Assembly: GCA_902463905.1 (NCBI GenBank)
Contig: CABQHF010000024.1
Span: 1-14,957, forward strand
Length of the DNA stretch: 14,957 bases
Direction of reading: 5' to 3'
Origin: an uncultured Faecalibacterium sp.
GTDB taxonomy: Bacteria > Bacillota > Clostridia > Oscillospirales > Ruminococcaceae
This document shows, piece after piece, positions 14,546 to 14,957 of this stretch. The notes under the pieces are model-generated. The model ran no database searches and was not told the DNA's origin. It worked only from the letters and a program-made list of their open reading frames with translations. The translations under genes and the position numbers were made by a program. Position 1 is the first letter of the stretch, and each line of letters starts with the position of its first letter.

Positions 14546-14957
14546 AAACGACGATCACGGCATTTTTTCAGGGATGCAAAGGCCCACAGGGGCGCACAAG
14601 GCTTGCGGTGCTCATCGGCGGAGCGGCCATGCTGCTGCTTTTGCTGTCGGAGCTGCTCCCGGCCAAGGCAGAGCCTGCCGCAGCCAGTACGGCCCCGCAG
14701 GAGGCTGCTGCCTACCAGAACAGCCTGGAAGACCGGCTGGAAACGCTCATCTCGCAGATGGACGGGGCGGGCAAGACCACCGTGATGCTCACGCTGGAGA
14801 CCGGGGAGGAAACGATCTATGCGCTGGATACGCAGTCCGGGCAGATGCAGGAACAGCAGACACATGTTCTGCTGGAAGATGGCTCCGCCCTGGCAGAAAC
14901 GGTCTATCAGCCGCAGATCCGCGGCGTGGCCGTGCTGTGCGACGGCGGGGGAGATGT
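14542..14957 (+). CDS. spoIIIAG: Stage III sporulation protein AG, N-terminal part (cut by window end)
   Basis: The frame is open from an ATG that overlaps the spoIIIAF stop to the end of the window, 138 full codons. A short cytoplasmic N-terminus is followed by one membrane segment, LAVLIGGAAMLLLLLSELL (21-39), a Pro/Ala/Thr-rich linker, and the start of the ring-forming domain: YQNSLEDRLETLISQMDGAG (58-77), TTVMLTLETGEETIYALDT (79-97) and PQIRGVAVLCDGGGD (124-138), the last matching the family's GVvVvaeGa.d block. In Bacillus, SpoIIIAG forms a large ring in the intermembrane space. The stretch GAGKTT (75-80) looks like a P-loop but lies in the extracytoplasmic ring domain, where the family has a similar GvGk motif. 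spoIIIAH would be expected just beyond the window. Confidence 0.92.
   Translation, partial: MKTTITAFFQGCKGPQGRTRLAVLIGGAAMLLLLLSELLPAKAEPAAASTAPQEAAAYQNSLEDRLETLISQMDGAGKTTVMLTLETGEETIYALDTQSGQMQEQQTHVLLEDGSALAETVYQPQIRGVAVLCDGGGD

Noticed and set aside
14764..14781. P-loop-like GAGKTT in SpoIIIAG
   Set aside because: It lies in the extracytoplasmic ring domain, without a preceding strand or a Walker B motif. SpoIIIAG family members carry a similar non-nucleotide-binding motif here.

Overview
The window looks like chromosomal core DNA from a GC-rich, low-oxygen Gram-positive (Firmicutes/Bacillota, class Clostridia). HPr kinase, RapZ and WhiA in one cluster, a Gram-positive DnaE1-type polymerase, clean SigA-type promoters and a spoIIIA sporulation operon support this. 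The high GC, the use of TTG and GTG starts and many cysteine residues suggest an Oscillospiraceae/Ruminococcaceae gut anaerobe (Faecalibacterium, Subdoligranulum or Gemmiger neighbourhood). That placement is inference and was not checked by any search. All fourteen genes lie on the + strand. I see no mobile element, CRISPR array, tRNA, rRNA or prophage.

Region 1 (1-7436) appears to be one transcription unit: a strong promoter, then hprK, murB, rapZ, whiA and dnaE with gaps of 31 bases or less. dnaE starts at a TTG that overlaps the whiA stop. The unit joins carbon-source signalling (HprK), peptidoglycan precursor synthesis (MurB), amino-sugar or envelope control (RapZ), division control (WhiA) and replication (DnaE). 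The yvcK and crh genes often found in this cluster are absent from the window.

Region 2 (7437-8657) holds pfkA (ATP-type 6-phosphofructokinase) with its own extended -10 promoter, a leader of about 100 nt and a strong intrinsic terminator. Region 3 (8658-10993) starts with an AT-rich, palindrome-bearing intergenic stretch, followed by the ligA promoter, a hairpin-bearing leader, ligA (NAD-dependent DNA ligase, TTG start) and another strong terminator.

Region 4 (10994-14957) is the operon spoIIIAA-AB-AC-AD-AE-AF-AG, tightly coupled by ATGA/TGATG junctions and cut by the window end inside spoIIIAG. It encodes most of the mother-cell half of the SpoIIIA-SpoIIQ feeding-tube complex, which resembles type II/III secretion machinery. 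It is preceded by a near-consensus SigE -10 box (CATACACT), so the sporulation-specific control looks intact. I found no convincing undescribed system. The points most worth a second look are the SigE-type promoter, the Cys/His insertion in the DnaE fingers, the terminator nested with the hprK promoter, and the AT-rich palindromic spacer before ligA.
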